From NCBI GenBank assembly GCA_902493275.1, contig CABUOQ010000022.1, positions 1-33,033 on the forward strand: a stretch of 33,033 bases of DNA, given 5' to 3'. Origin of the DNA: an uncultured Bacillota bacterium (GTDB lineage Bacteria > Bacillota_I > Bacilli_A > RFN20 > CAG-449). Positions 16,666-24,510 of the stretch are shown here, piece after piece. Below the pieces are notes generated by a model. That model made no database searches, was not told the origin of the DNA, and saw only the letters and a list, made by a program, of their open reading frames with translations. A program made the position numbers and the translations under genes. How positions within the stretch are numbered: the stretch's first letter is position 1; each line of letters starts with the position of its first letter.

Positions 16666-16976
16666 TTGATTACCCCAAGAATTGTGCTTCGCTTCAGCAC
16701 AATTTCTTTTTTTATAAAGAAACATAAGATAATATCCGCTTTTAATTCAAAATATACGATATCACCTATTTTATATGAATTATCTTCATCATAATAAAAT
16801 TTATAATTAATTTGAGTTAAATATGAAACTAGTTCTTCGCTCAATCCACCTTGCGAAGAAATTAAATACGAAATTGTTATTGCCTCTTGCTCCATATCGT
16901 TTCTTATGAATACATATTGACTATAATCCATTAATAAAACCAAGCAAAGGAAAAAAATTGTTAACTTAATTTTCAT
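16662..16976 (-). CDS. Small one-TM protein, pseudopilin-like, unknown
   Basis: 104 residues. An N-terminal hydrophobic segment (about 3-18) is followed by QYVFIRNDMEQEAITISYLISSQGGLSEELVSYL, then a short beta-type tail. One N-terminal helix running into an amphipathic stretch resembles TadE/DUF4320-type minor pilin components, but no signature proves it. The ATG follows the stop of the GspF/TadC-like gene directly (TAA then ATG) with no good Shine-Dalgarno, so translation is probably coupled. It is the last gene of the five-gene minus module. Its stop overlaps the end of the mutM/coaE fusion on the other strand by three bases. Function not established. Confidence 0.6.
   Translation of the reverse strand: MKIKLTIFFLCLVLLMDYSQYVFIRNDMEQEAITISYLISSQGGLSEELVSYLTQINYKFYYDEDNSYKIGDIVYFELKADIILCFFIKKEIVLKRSTILGVIN
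16680..16713 (+). terminator. Terminator of dnaE-polA-mutM/coaE, inside an opposing gene
   Basis: AATTGTGCT (16680-16688) pairs with AGCACAATT (16696-16704), followed by a T-run at 16707-16713. It begins 14 bases after the fusion stop and lies within the last codons of the minus-strand gene 16662-16976. Confidence 0.85.
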
Positions 16977-18026
16977 TTATTTACCCGCAAAATAGAAATA
17001 GACAACAATGAAAATAAAGATGAACAATATAAAATTTATAGCGATGTCAACTCTATCGTAAAGCTTATCAAAATTATATTTTCGAGAAGCAATTTTTTCT
17101 AATAGATTATGAATTTTTACACTATCTACACCTTTTAAAGAATTATTGATGCTCAACTGATAACATAACATTAATGTTTCTTCAACTTCTGGATAGTGAT
17201 ATTTAATAATAAAGCTATTTATTATTTTCAAATCTTGATTTTTATATGCCTCTAATAAAGTATCAAAAGATGGATTATTATCTTTTATCGCTTTCTCCAA
17301 TGCAGAAAAAGGTGTAAGCATATTTAGTTGCGATAAAAACTCTCCCAGTACTAAGAAAATATCATTTTGATTATTATTTTCATTATCTTTAATATTTTTC
17401 CAGGTATAGAAAACTACCGCGATATTACCTAAGATAAAAAGTATTAAAACTAAATTAGATAATGGATTAGCTAAAAATATTTCATACAAAATAACAAATA
17501 AATATTTATAAAGAATGACAAACCCTCCGGATAATAATATTTGATAAAGTGTATGTTTTATTAATGCACAAGATCCATCATAAAAAGAAGAAGTTGCATA
17601 GATTTTACTATAAAAATATAAGTATTTTAGATTGTCTGCATTTAAATTCTTTTTATTGTCCTTCACCATTTCTTCAAGAAGACAAAGCGGAAAATAATTA
17701 TAATTATTTCTTAAAATATTTAGTTTACTGTTTTCATCTTTTGCTTCAATTAATAGCTTCTTATCTTCTCTATTTAAGGATTCAATTGCTTTATTAAGAA
17801 AATTTTCCTTATCGCTTTGATAAGCTAGATAGCTATTATAAATAAATAGATGAGCCGTTTTTTTGTTTCGCATGTTTTTAATAAATGTTTGAAATATTAA
17901 TTTATACAATAAAATTCCCACAAAAACTAATACAATTATAATGATGGCACCTAATTTAAATGGAAATATAAATGCTATTTCTAAAGCTATTCCACCTAAT
18001 AAAAGACCTAATTCTAGTTTTTTCAT
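16977..18026 (-). CDS. Membrane protein with GspF/TadC-like topology, unknown
   Basis: 349 residues from the ATG preceded by GGAGG (18036-18032); a TTG 12 bases upstream is part of the ribosome site and not the start. Predicted layout: two N-terminal TM helices (about 5-45), a cytoplasmic helical region (50-155), two TM helices (160-183, 190-209), a second cytoplasmic helical region (about 215-325) and a C-terminal TM (329-347). This is the TM order of TadB/TadC and GspF inner-membrane platform proteins. LGEFLSQLNMLTPFSALEKAI (227-247) resembles the start of a GspF helical domain. No convincing signature, and no secretion ATPase nearby, so the assignment is topological inference. The neighbours are two small one-TM proteins and an exported protein. 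Confidence 0.6.
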   Translation of the reverse strand: MKKLELGLLLGGIALEIAFIFPFKLGAIIIIVLVFVGILLYKLIFQTFIKNMRNKKTAHLFIYNSYLAYQSDKENFLNKAIESLNREDKKLLIEAKDENSKLNILRNNYNYFPLCLLEEMVKDNKKNLNADNLKYLYFYSKIYATSSFYDGSCALIKHTLYQILLSGGFVILYKYLFVILYEIFLANPLSNLVLILFILGNIAVVFYTWKNIKDNENNNQNDIFLVLGEFLSQLNMLTPFSALEKAIKDNNPSFDTLLEAYKNQDLKIINSFIIKYHYPEVEETLMLCYQLSINNSLKGVDSVKIHNLLEKIASRKYNFDKLYDRVDIAINFILFIFIFIVVYFYFAGK

Positions 18027-18381
18027 TTTCGCCTCCAATAAAAAACGATAAGCTTAAAATACGTTTTAATATCGACTTCTTATATTCAATTTTTACATAA
18101 ACTTTATTAGCATTATTTTTATCAGACAAATTATCATTAAAATAATATGAAAAATTCAAATTGAACATTTCAAACTCTTCTAAATCAAAATTTGTTACAA
18201 TGAGTTTTTTTATATTATCTTCAAATATTCTTCCATTAATTACATATGAATTATCATCAATATAAAGTGCAGTTTTTAAACAAATTTTAGATAAAAATAT
18301 TACTTTTTGTTTTAGTAAATTGTCATCGTTATAATTTACTATTAAAAGATTTACAAAAAGAAACAATAATATTTTTTTCAT
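17956..18381 (-). CDS. Small exported or membrane-anchored protein, unknown
   Basis: 141 residues. An N-terminal hydrophobic stretch (MKKILLFLFVNLLIVN) reads as a signal or anchor. Two helix-like stretches and alternating beta strands follow (NKVYVKIEYKKSILKRIL). It may be a TadE-like minor component by analogy with its neighbours, but no signature is visible. The start overlaps the previous gene as ATGA (18378-18381). The stop lies 71 bases inside the next gene, an unusually long same-strand overlap; the last 20 or so residues (from EKTRIRSF) are coded by bases that also code the N-terminal helix of the GspF-like protein. Either a true overlap or loss of an earlier stop. Confidence 0.6.
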   Translation of the reverse strand: MKKILLFLFVNLLIVNYNDDNLLKQKVIFLSKICLKTALYIDDNSYVINGRIFEDNIKKLIVTNFDLEEFEMFNLNFSYYFNDNLSDKNNANKVYVKIEYKKSILKRILSLSFFIGGENEKTRIRSFIRWNSFRNSIYISI

Positions 18382-19265
18382 TTAATTATCAATTCACTTT
18401 CATAATCTGACAATACTTCCTCTTCTTCAACATCTATATCTAAATATCTTATTAATTCATTATAAAAAACATCTATTGAGTAATAAATTCGATAATTACC
18501 TAATTCAATATAGAGATTCACGATAAAAGAGTTATTAAAATAAATTTTAGGAATAAAAATCTTTTCAGTTGATAAAAAATTGTTGTATTGATATTTAGCC
18601 ATTTGAAAAGTCCCTATTTCATAATAATATTTATCTTTTAAGAAAATTTTTAAATGATTATCCTCGATGATATAATCTAAAGGGAATACATATCCCATAT
18701 AATTATCATCATACTTTAAATATCGATAACTACCTAAATCTAACTTGATAATCAAATTTATATCTTTAATATCCAGTTTGCTTTCATTTGTGTTAATTTG
18801 ATAAATTTTACTGATATCAATATATAAATTATTTATTTCATAATAATTTTCATAATAGGCAAATTCAATATATTTTTTATTAGGTATTATAATCTTGACA
18901 TTTGTTCCAACGAGATAGAAACGATTATATATTAGATTATTATTCTTAGAAATAACTTCGCACTTATCATGATATAATATCTCTAAATAACCAATATTAT
19001 TAACATTTCTTATTGTTAATTTTAAATGATTCGATTTAAAGATATCTAGATTAAATCTATAGATATATGGCTCTCTATTTCCGCCAATGAATTCAAAAAG
19101 CAATGAATCAGCAGCAAATACATATGTTTGGCATTTCTCAGCATAAATTGCAACACCAACTGAGTTATTATCTGATGTTACAATTTTTGCTGCAAAATCA
19201 TCTTCATCGTATTTTATTGGCGAGATAATAAAGAACAAAGAACTTATTAAAGCTCTTAATTTCAT
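18378..19265 (-). CDS. Exported beta-rich protein, unknown
   Basis: 295 residues. A hydrophobic N-terminus (MKLRALISSLFFIISPI) looks like a signal sequence or anchor. The rest is a long run of alternating hydrophobic and polar residues rich in Tyr, Ile, Asn and Asp, suggesting beta-sandwich or beta-propeller-like repeats, and it ends in an acidic helix (DIDVEEEEVLSDYESE). No catalytic motif or cysteine pattern recognised. It overlaps both neighbours by ATGA, ending in TGA at 18378-18380, so it is translated with the module. Extracytoplasmic location is inferred from the N-terminus only. Confidence 0.65.
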   Translation of the reverse strand: MKLRALISSLFFIISPIKYDEDDFAAKIVTSDNNSVGVAIYAEKCQTYVFAADSLLFEFIGGNREPYIYRFNLDIFKSNHLKLTIRNVNNIGYLEILYHDKCEVISKNNNLIYNRFYLVGTNVKIIIPNKKYIEFAYYENYYEINNLYIDISKIYQINTNESKLDIKDINLIIKLDLGSYRYLKYDDNYMGYVFPLDYIIEDNHLKIFLKDKYYYEIGTFQMAKYQYNNFLSTEKIFIPKIYFNNSFIVNLYIELGNYRIYYSIDVFYNELIRYLDIDVEEEEVLSDYESELIIK

Positions 19266-19630
19266 CTAGCTAGAGCAGCAAAATCGTTTATTGCTTTAGC
19301 GCGTAAACGATAATAAGTTGATCTATTATATTTTCTCATCCACCAAAATTTATCTTCCATAAAAAAGAATTCGTTCCAAATGATTTCCATTTCTTTTTTT
19401 GGCAAAGATGCTAATACAAAGTTGATTCTATAGAGTTTTCTTTCTTCATCAGTTATTTCTTTTGACATTGATGCCTTCCAACAAGATTGATAATCGAGTG
19501 TTGGTTCATAAAGCATTTCCTCATTTAAAGAACATCTTCCCAATTTTATTTGATTACATAAAATTAGTTTATATTCCTTACCTAAATCTCTTATAAAAGT
19601 TTCATTATTATTTTTTTCATTATTAACCAT
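19262..19630 (-). CDS. Helix-turn-helix-like regulator or sigma-like protein heading the module
   Basis: 122 residues, all helical in appearance. The C-terminal half reads LPKKEMEIIWNEFF, then WWMRKYNRSTYYRLRAKA, a pattern like sigma region 4 or ArpU-type helix-turn-helix proteins, with the basic RSTYYRLRAKA as a possible recognition helix. It also recalls the small MG284/MPN403 family of Mollicutes; this is from memory and not tested. AAAGGAAAG precedes the ATG. It is the first gene of the five-gene minus operon and ends in TGA overlapping the next ATG. A role in controlling the module is a plausible inference, not shown. The 222 bases upstream (19631-19852) hold no ORF and only AT-rich promoter-like sequence. 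Confidence 0.6.
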   Translation of the reverse strand: MVNNEKNNNETFIRDLGKEYKLILCNQIKLGRCSLNEEMLYEPTLDYQSCWKASMSKEITDEERKLYRINFVLASLPKKEMEIIWNEFFFMEDKFWWMRKYNRSTYYRLRAKAINDFAALAR

Positions 19631-19852
19631 ACTATCTTTCCTTTTCTACCACAAACTCAGCATTTATATTTTATAATATTTATCATAAAAAGCATAATAA
19701 TTTTCGACATTTTTCGGTTTTATTTTATATTTAACATCTAAAATAGACATAAGTCTCAATATTATCCCATTATTTTCTCATTAAGTTATCTTTTTTTATC
19801 TCATATACCCTTTCCAATAAAAAGTAAACTATTTTATTAAATTTTTTATTTT

Positions 19853-20254
19853 TTATGAAGTATCAGCAAAATTTTCCATAATGTATATAACCATTTTTAA
19901 CAAGATTCTATCATCACTTTTTAACTTTAGTGCTTTATTGGCATAATGAAGCGCTCGCTTATAATTCATATTAATAAAAAATATAATCGCTAATGAAGAA
20001 GTACATAAATAATCATCTATTAAATATCCTTGATGAAAATAATAAATCGCATGAACAATGGATTTCCTTTTTAGATACATTCTTCCGAGTCTAAAACATG
20101 ATTTAGGATATTTTAAAGATAGTCGATAATATTTTTTAGCCAAGTCTTCATTAGATAAATATATTTCATATAATTTACCAAGATTAAAATAATCTACATC
20201 ATATAGATTCTTTTTTTCACGATATTGATTTACTAAAGTCGATATTTTTTCCAT
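19853..20254 (-). CDS. Tetratricopeptide/Sel1-like repeat protein
   Basis: 133 residues of paired helices. Repeating units are visible: YFNLGKLYEIYLSNEDLAKKYYRLSLKYP, CFRLGRMYLKRKSIVHAIYYFHQGY, then LAIIFFINMNYKRALHYANKAL. Conserved A/G-x-x-Y and A-x-x-Y/L-Y positions fit about three TPR or Sel1 units. Such proteins are protein-binding scaffolds; the partner is unknown. No Shine-Dalgarno is visible before the ATG, and a TATAAA (20267-20262 on the minus strand) ends seven bases upstream, so this may be another leaderless message. It lies between the HTH-headed module and two terminators and seems monocistronic. Confidence 0.7.
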   Translation of the reverse strand: MEKISTLVNQYREKKNLYDVDYFNLGKLYEIYLSNEDLAKKYYRLSLKYPKSCFRLGRMYLKRKSIVHAIYYFHQGYLIDDYLCTSSLAIIFFINMNYKRALHYANKALKLKSDDRILLKMVIYIMENFADTS

Positions 20255-20315
20255 CTTACTATTTATATACCGTTTTATTTTATAATTTTAAAAATTTTTT
20301 TCATTTTTAAATAAA

Positions 20316-20347
20316 AAAATGAAATGATTTTGTAATCATTTCATTTT
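20316..20347. terminator. Bidirectional terminator hairpin
   Basis: Perfect 14-bp stem 20316-20329 with 20334-20347, four-base loop, T-run on the minus strand. It backs up the terminator at 20397-20428. Confidence 0.75.
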
Positions 20348-20396
20348 CTATTGTGTTTTATCCGAATAATATAGGTCACTAAATATTATAAAAATA

Positions 20397-20428
20397 AAAG
20401 GATAGGTAACTTTTCTCACCTATCCTTT
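20397..20428 (-). terminator. Terminator of the 687-residue membrane protein gene
   Basis: 11-bp stem AAAGGATAGGT/ACCTATCCTTT (20397-20407 with 20418-20428), followed on the minus strand by a T-rich run. It begins 10 bases after the stop. Confidence 0.85.
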
Positions 20429-20438
20429 ATTATAAACT

Positions 20439-22502
20439 TTATTTAATTTCTTCATTAGATGTCACTTCAGTAACATCTTCTATTTTCTCTTCTTCATCGT
20501 TTTTGGTTAAAAATGAATTACTGCCATCAACTTTTATTTCTTTAATTAATTGCATTTCCATCAATTCATCAAATGTATGCTTTTCTTCACGATAATCGAC
20601 ATAAGGTAATTCTTTTCTAGCAACACCTAATTTAGTCATTAAATCATCGATTAATTCTTTAGCATATTTGACACCACGATTAGATTTAATCTTTATCATC
20701 ATTGGAACTACAGCATATTTTCTTGATTCACCAACAATTCTAAAGTTATATTTACTATTCTCATAATCTTTTGGATCAAGAGCTAAATACATTACTAATG
20801 TTTTACCACGAATATTTAATTTAGCGCATTTAGTTCTTCCTTTATTGAAAGACTCATAATTCCAAGAAACTCTGGAATTGACTCTCTTGTATCCTAAAAT
20901 ATAGTTCTTAACATCATTGTAGTAACCTTGAACTTCATCACTAGATAATGAAAGTTTAGCTTTAAATGACTTTTTATAACGAACAACTAGAACTTTGCCT
21001 TCAGCATCAACAATAGTTTCAGTAGAATCATCAACATCTTCTTCGACTTCGTTGACCTTTTCTTCTTCTACAACTTCGTCATCTACTTCTTCTTTAACTT
21101 CTTCAACTTTTTCTTCTTCGACGACAGTATTTTCTTCTTTATTTTCCTCTTCAACAATAGTATTTTCTTCTACTTTGTTTTCTTCATTGACAACGTTATT
21201 TTCTGTTGTTTCAACGACTAATTCTGCTTGCATTGGAAGTCTTCTAATTCTAACTTCAATAAAGAATAGTATTGCGACAAAAGCAACTGTAAATAAAACT
21301 AATTTTAAAACTGTATAATCAAGGAATAAATCAACAATGATTACTAAACCAGCAACAGCAGCAACATTTAATAACCAATCAAGGAAATTAATTTTCTTCT
21401 TAACTAAGTTTCCTTTAGTTAAGCAAACAATTCCAAGAGCAAACGCCGCTAAATAGGCAATGATTGTAACTACTACTATAACGCCTCTCAAGCCTGTATC
21501 AAATAAATGTCTTAAACCAACTATATCAATATAAATTAAGCCAGCAGCTAAAGCTAAGCCAACCATGACAATAAAGATAGGAGAATAATGTTCAAGTAAT
21601 CCTCCGAAATAATTCTTACTTGTTTTTTCTTTGCTTATAATACGTTCACCCGGATTAGTGAATAAACTTCTAATAACAATTAAAACTGCAAGTGAAACAG
21701 TAGCAATAAACCATACTGCAAAGAATGAAGTACTGATTCTTGGATATTGCATTGCAACTTTAACCACACTAAATAAAGATGCAATTCCCAATGTAAATAA
21801 TATAGCATCAAAAATATTTACTTTTGATTTTTTACTTCCACATAGTGTTGCAAGGATAACTGCAAAAGCGAAAACTCCAAACACTGATCCTAGAACGCCA
21901 ATTCTAGTATAGTTATCCATATTTTTCCAAACTGGTAAAATAGAACCAATAAGTGCATTAATGCTGACATTTTGCATTAATACTCCAGCTCCAATACCAA
22001 CAACTACACCGATTAAAATTAATAATCTTATGTCATATTTTCGTGCGATAGCGCCAAAATAATCTTTGCTTAAAAGCTTTTCATCACTTGGCTCACTCAC
22101 CTTAACAAATCTTAAAATCGTAAATAGAGCACCAATACCTAAAATAACAGCCCAGAAAGCCACTTCATCAGGAACATTTTTTCCTCTAAGTATTGCAACG
22201 AGCAAATTAGTTAAAGATAAAGAATCAATCATGATTAATAAGAAATCACGTCTAGTAATATACTTCTTAAAAAGAACCGGTATACATACCAATAAAATTA
22301 CGATGACAGACATCAATATAATTCCCGAATAAGCAGCACCAACTAAATTTGTCCAGCGAACGCTAGAAGTCAATCTGCCTAAGACATTATAATGGTCTAC
22401 ACAAAACATGAAAACACAAAGTAAAGCTCCAATAAATACAGCCAAAAATGCGTCCATGCCTGAGAAAATCTCTTTAAAATAATTAGTTTTTTTTCTTTCC
22501 AT
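20439..22502 (-). CDS. Large membrane protein with triplicated four-TM unit, acidic linker and conserved C-terminal domain
   Basis: 687 residues. A unit of about 140 residues occurs three times, starting NYFKEIF (7), DYFGAIA (147) and NYFGGLL (297). Each has about four TM helices and a loop before the third helix with a basic and Asp pattern (TRRDFLLIMIDSL, KKSKVNIFDAILF, KKKINFLDWLLNV). Residues 430-497 are a disordered run of Glu/Val/Asn/Lys repeats (EEENKEENTVVEEEKVEEV). The C-terminal domain (about 505-640) holds VSWNYESFNKGRTKCAKLNI and LYLALDPKDY-like segments. I recognise it as a domain found in many uncharacterised Firmicutes proteins; its function is unknown. The start is the ATG with GAGG ten bases upstream; the TTG nine codons earlier lies in the -10 box. 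Confidence 0.8.
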   Translation of the reverse strand: MERKKTNYFKEIFSGMDAFLAVFIGALLCVFMFCVDHYNVLGRLTSSVRWTNLVGAAYSGIILMSVIVILLVCIPVLFKKYITRRDFLLIMIDSLSLTNLLVAILRGKNVPDEVAFWAVILGIGALFTILRFVKVSEPSDEKLLSKDYFGAIARKYDIRLLILIGVVVGIGAGVLMQNVSINALIGSILPVWKNMDNYTRIGVLGSVFGVFAFAVILATLCGSKKSKVNIFDAILFTLGIASLFSVVKVAMQYPRISTSFFAVWFIATVSLAVLIVIRSLFTNPGERIISKEKTSKNYFGGLLEHYSPIFIVMVGLALAAGLIYIDIVGLRHLFDTGLRGVIVVVTIIAYLAAFALGIVCLTKGNLVKKKINFLDWLLNVAAVAGLVIIVDLFLDYTVLKLVLFTVAFVAILFFIEVRIRRLPMQAELVVETTENNVVNEENKVEENTIVEEENKEENTVVEEEKVEEVKEEVDDEVVEEEKVNEVEEDVDDSTETIVDAEGKVLVVRYKKSFKAKLSLSSDEVQGYYNDVKNYILGYKRVNSRVSWNYESFNKGRTKCAKLNIRGKTLVMYLALDPKDYENSKYNFRIVGESRKYAVVPMMIKIKSNRGVKYAKELIDDLMTKLGVARKELPYVDYREEKHTFDELMEMQLIKEIKVDGSNSFLTKNDEEEKIEDVTEVTSNEEIK

Positions 22503-22528
22503 AAATAAAACGCCTCTTCTTACTTTCA

Positions 22529-22557
22529 ATTCTACGTTAAAACAAGTATTTTTACAA
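22529..22557 (-). promoter_or_regulatory. Promoter of the 687-residue membrane protein gene
   Basis: Minus strand: -35 TTGTAA (22557-22552), spacer 17, -10 TAGAAT (22534-22529). The start would be near 22522, 20 bases before the ATG. This supports the ATG at 22502 over the upstream TTG. Confidence 0.7.
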
Positions 22558-22594
22558 CATTGATTTAATAAATAACAATATTTTTTATAAAAAA

Positions 22595-23314
22595 TTATGC
22601 ATTTTTATAGTTTTTTATATTTAAAATATCTTGAATATTTCCATTTATATATAGAACTTTTATATTTTTAACTTTTATTTCGTCTTTATTTATCACAATT
22701 AAATACTTACCTCTAAAATAATTAATTAGCCCGGCCGCAGGATACACACTCAAAGATGTACCACCTACGATAAGAACTTCACATGTACTTATGTAATTTA
22801 AAGCTCTTTCTAGATTGGAAAAGTCTAGTTCTTCTTGATAAAGAACCACATCTGGTTTGATGATACCATGGCACTGATTACAAAATGGGACACCATTTAA
22901 CTTTAATTCATCTATAGAATATTTTTTTGGGCATCGTGTACATGTATAAGAATATACATTCCCATGTAATTCTATGACATTTCTACTTCCTGCTTGCTGA
23001 TGAAGGCAATCAATATTTTGTGTTATCACAGCTTTTAATTTATTTTCTTTTTCTAAAAATGCTAAAAAATCATGACATGCGTTAGGCTTTGCAGATAAAT
23101 AAACCATTTTAGACCAATAAAAATCGTAAAATTTTTCAGGGAAAGTAAAAAAGAAATCATGAGATAAAATTTCTTCTGGAACTTGATTATATAGACCTTC
23201 ACTACCTCTAAAGTCTGGAATTCCAGAAGCAGTAGAAACTCCTGCTCCTCCAAAAAAAACTATATTATTTGACTCATGAATTATTTTCATAAGCAAAGCA
23301 ACATCTTGATTCAT
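22595..23314 (-). CDS. cobB: NAD-dependent protein deacylase, sirtuin family
   Basis: 239 residues, typical bacterial sirtuin. NAD-binding GAGVSTASGIPDFRG (about 23-37), TQNIDCLHQQAG with the Asn-Ile-Asp triad, the catalytic His in IELHGNVY, a zinc site of four cysteines (CTRC and CNQC), and GGTSLSVYPAAGL. It removes acetyl or related acyl groups from lysine using NAD+. It starts two bases after the upstream U32 gene stop with only a weak ribosome site, so it is probably coupled to it. Last gene of the ABC-U32-U32-sirtuin run. Confidence 0.95.
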   Translation of the reverse strand: MNQDVALLMKIIHESNNIVFFGGAGVSTASGIPDFRGSEGLYNQVPEEILSHDFFFTFPEKFYDFYWSKMVYLSAKPNACHDFLAFLEKENKLKAVITQNIDCLHQQAGSRNVIELHGNVYSYTCTRCPKKYSIDELKLNGVPFCNQCHGIIKPDVVLYQEELDFSNLERALNYISTCEVLIVGGTSLSVYPAAGLINYFRGKYLIVINKDEIKVKNIKVLYINGNIQDILNIKNYKNA

Positions 23315-23316
23315 AT

Positions 23317-24510
23317 TTATTTTTTCCTAATTAAATAATATTTCTTTAATGGAATTGGAGCATTAATAATTAAATTAAATTCCGTTTTATTTGCAATTGT
23401 CAAATCTCCATTCTCATCTTTTAATGTTGTAATTTTATACGAAAAATTATCTCTATCATATGCTATTATTTCCACTTCTTGTCCTAAGCAGATATCATTT
23501 TTTCGAATTATTTTCGCTATTTTATTTTGCTCATCGTATTCTTCTACATATCCTAAATAAGTTTGATTCACCATTTTAGATTCATCTAAATATATCTGAT
23601 CATTAAATGATATACCATTAGGATTTAAAAATCCTTCACAAAGTGGACGGCTTTCAACTTTTCTTAATTCGTTTGAGAGTTCTATTAAAAGTTCGCTAGA
23701 TAATTTATTTGAATAATAAGCATCTATTGCGCGACGATACGCTTTTGCTACCATTGCTATATAGTTTATAGATTTCATTCTTCCTTCTACTTTTAAAGAA
23801 GTAACACCAATGGATATTAATTTGCTAATCTGATTTATTCCCATTAAATCTTTAGAAGCTATCTTAAAAGGGAATAAAGGATTAACTATTTTGTTACCAT
23901 CATATAAAGTATAGTCCCAACGACAAGAATGAGCACATCCACCACGATTAGCATCTCGAAGAACAAAATAATTACTCAATGTACATTTTCCAGAAATTGA
24001 TGAGCATAGTCCTCCTTGAATGAACACTTCCAATTCTAATGGATTATGCTCATGAATTAATTTAATTTCCTCAATGCTACATTCCCTAGCTAAAACAACC
24101 CTTGTACATCCTAATTCTTGGTAGAAATCTAAATATGCAGAGTTTGTAGCTGATAGTTGAGTCGAAACATGGCATTGTAGACTTAAATTTAACTCCTTAA
24201 CTAATTTAATAATATATAACGAAGATACGATTATCGCATCGACTCCTATTTCATCTAATGCAATTAAATAATCCTTAATATTAGTTAAATCATTATAATG
24301 AGGAATGATATTAACTGTCACGTAGACCTTTTTATTTAATGAATGGGCAAATACCACACCCGCTTTGATATCATCCAAAGTAAAATTAGATGCCTTAGCT
24401 CTCAATGAGAATTTTTTTCCACCAATAAAAACAGCGTCAGCTCCATATAACAAGGCAACTTTTAATTTAGTTAAATCACCAGCCGGCATTAATAATTCAA
24501 TTTTTTTCAT
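23317..24510 (-). CDS. U32 family protein, tRNA 5-hydroxyuridine synthesis (TrhP/YrrO-like)
   Basis: 397 residues. N-terminal ELLMPAGDLTKLKVALLYGADAVFIGG, then the U32 signature region EVFIQGGLCSSISGKCTLSNYF with Cys residues, NRGGCAHSCRW, and SLKVEGRMKS. The cysteines (in GLCSSISGKC, GGCAHSC and RPLCEGF) fit the iron-sulfur cluster of TrhP. The C-terminal beta domain has VEIIAYDRD and the PIPLKKYYLIRKK tail. Annotated in many genomes as peptidase U32, but YrrO/TrhP homologues hydroxylate U34 of tRNA using prephenate. It overlaps the YrrN-like gene by 14 bases, the same pairing as yrrN-yrrO. Confidence 0.9.
   Translation of the reverse strand: MKKIELLMPAGDLTKLKVALLYGADAVFIGGKKFSLRAKASNFTLDDIKAGVVFAHSLNKKVYVTVNIIPHYNDLTNIKDYLIALDEIGVDAIIVSSLYIIKLVKELNLSLQCHVSTQLSATNSAYLDFYQELGCTRVVLARECSIEEIKLIHEHNPLELEVFIQGGLCSSISGKCTLSNYFVLRDANRGGCAHSCRWDYTLYDGNKIVNPLFPFKIASKDLMGINQISKLISIGVTSLKVEGRMKSINYIAMVAKAYRRAIDAYYSNKLSSELLIELSNELRKVESRPLCEGFLNPNGISFNDQIYLDESKMVNQTYLGYVEEYDEQNKIAKIIRKNDICLGQEVEIIAYDRDNFSYKITTLKDENGDLTIANKTEFNLIINAPIPLKKYYLIRKK

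Noticed and set aside
20995..21318. Ser/Thr-rich 107-codon plus-strand ORF
   Set aside because: It is the antisense reading of the Glu/Val codon repeats in the 687-residue gene.
22502..22529. TTG start nine codons upstream for the 687-residue protein
   Set aside because: The TTG lies in the -10 box; the ATG has a GAGG at proper distance.
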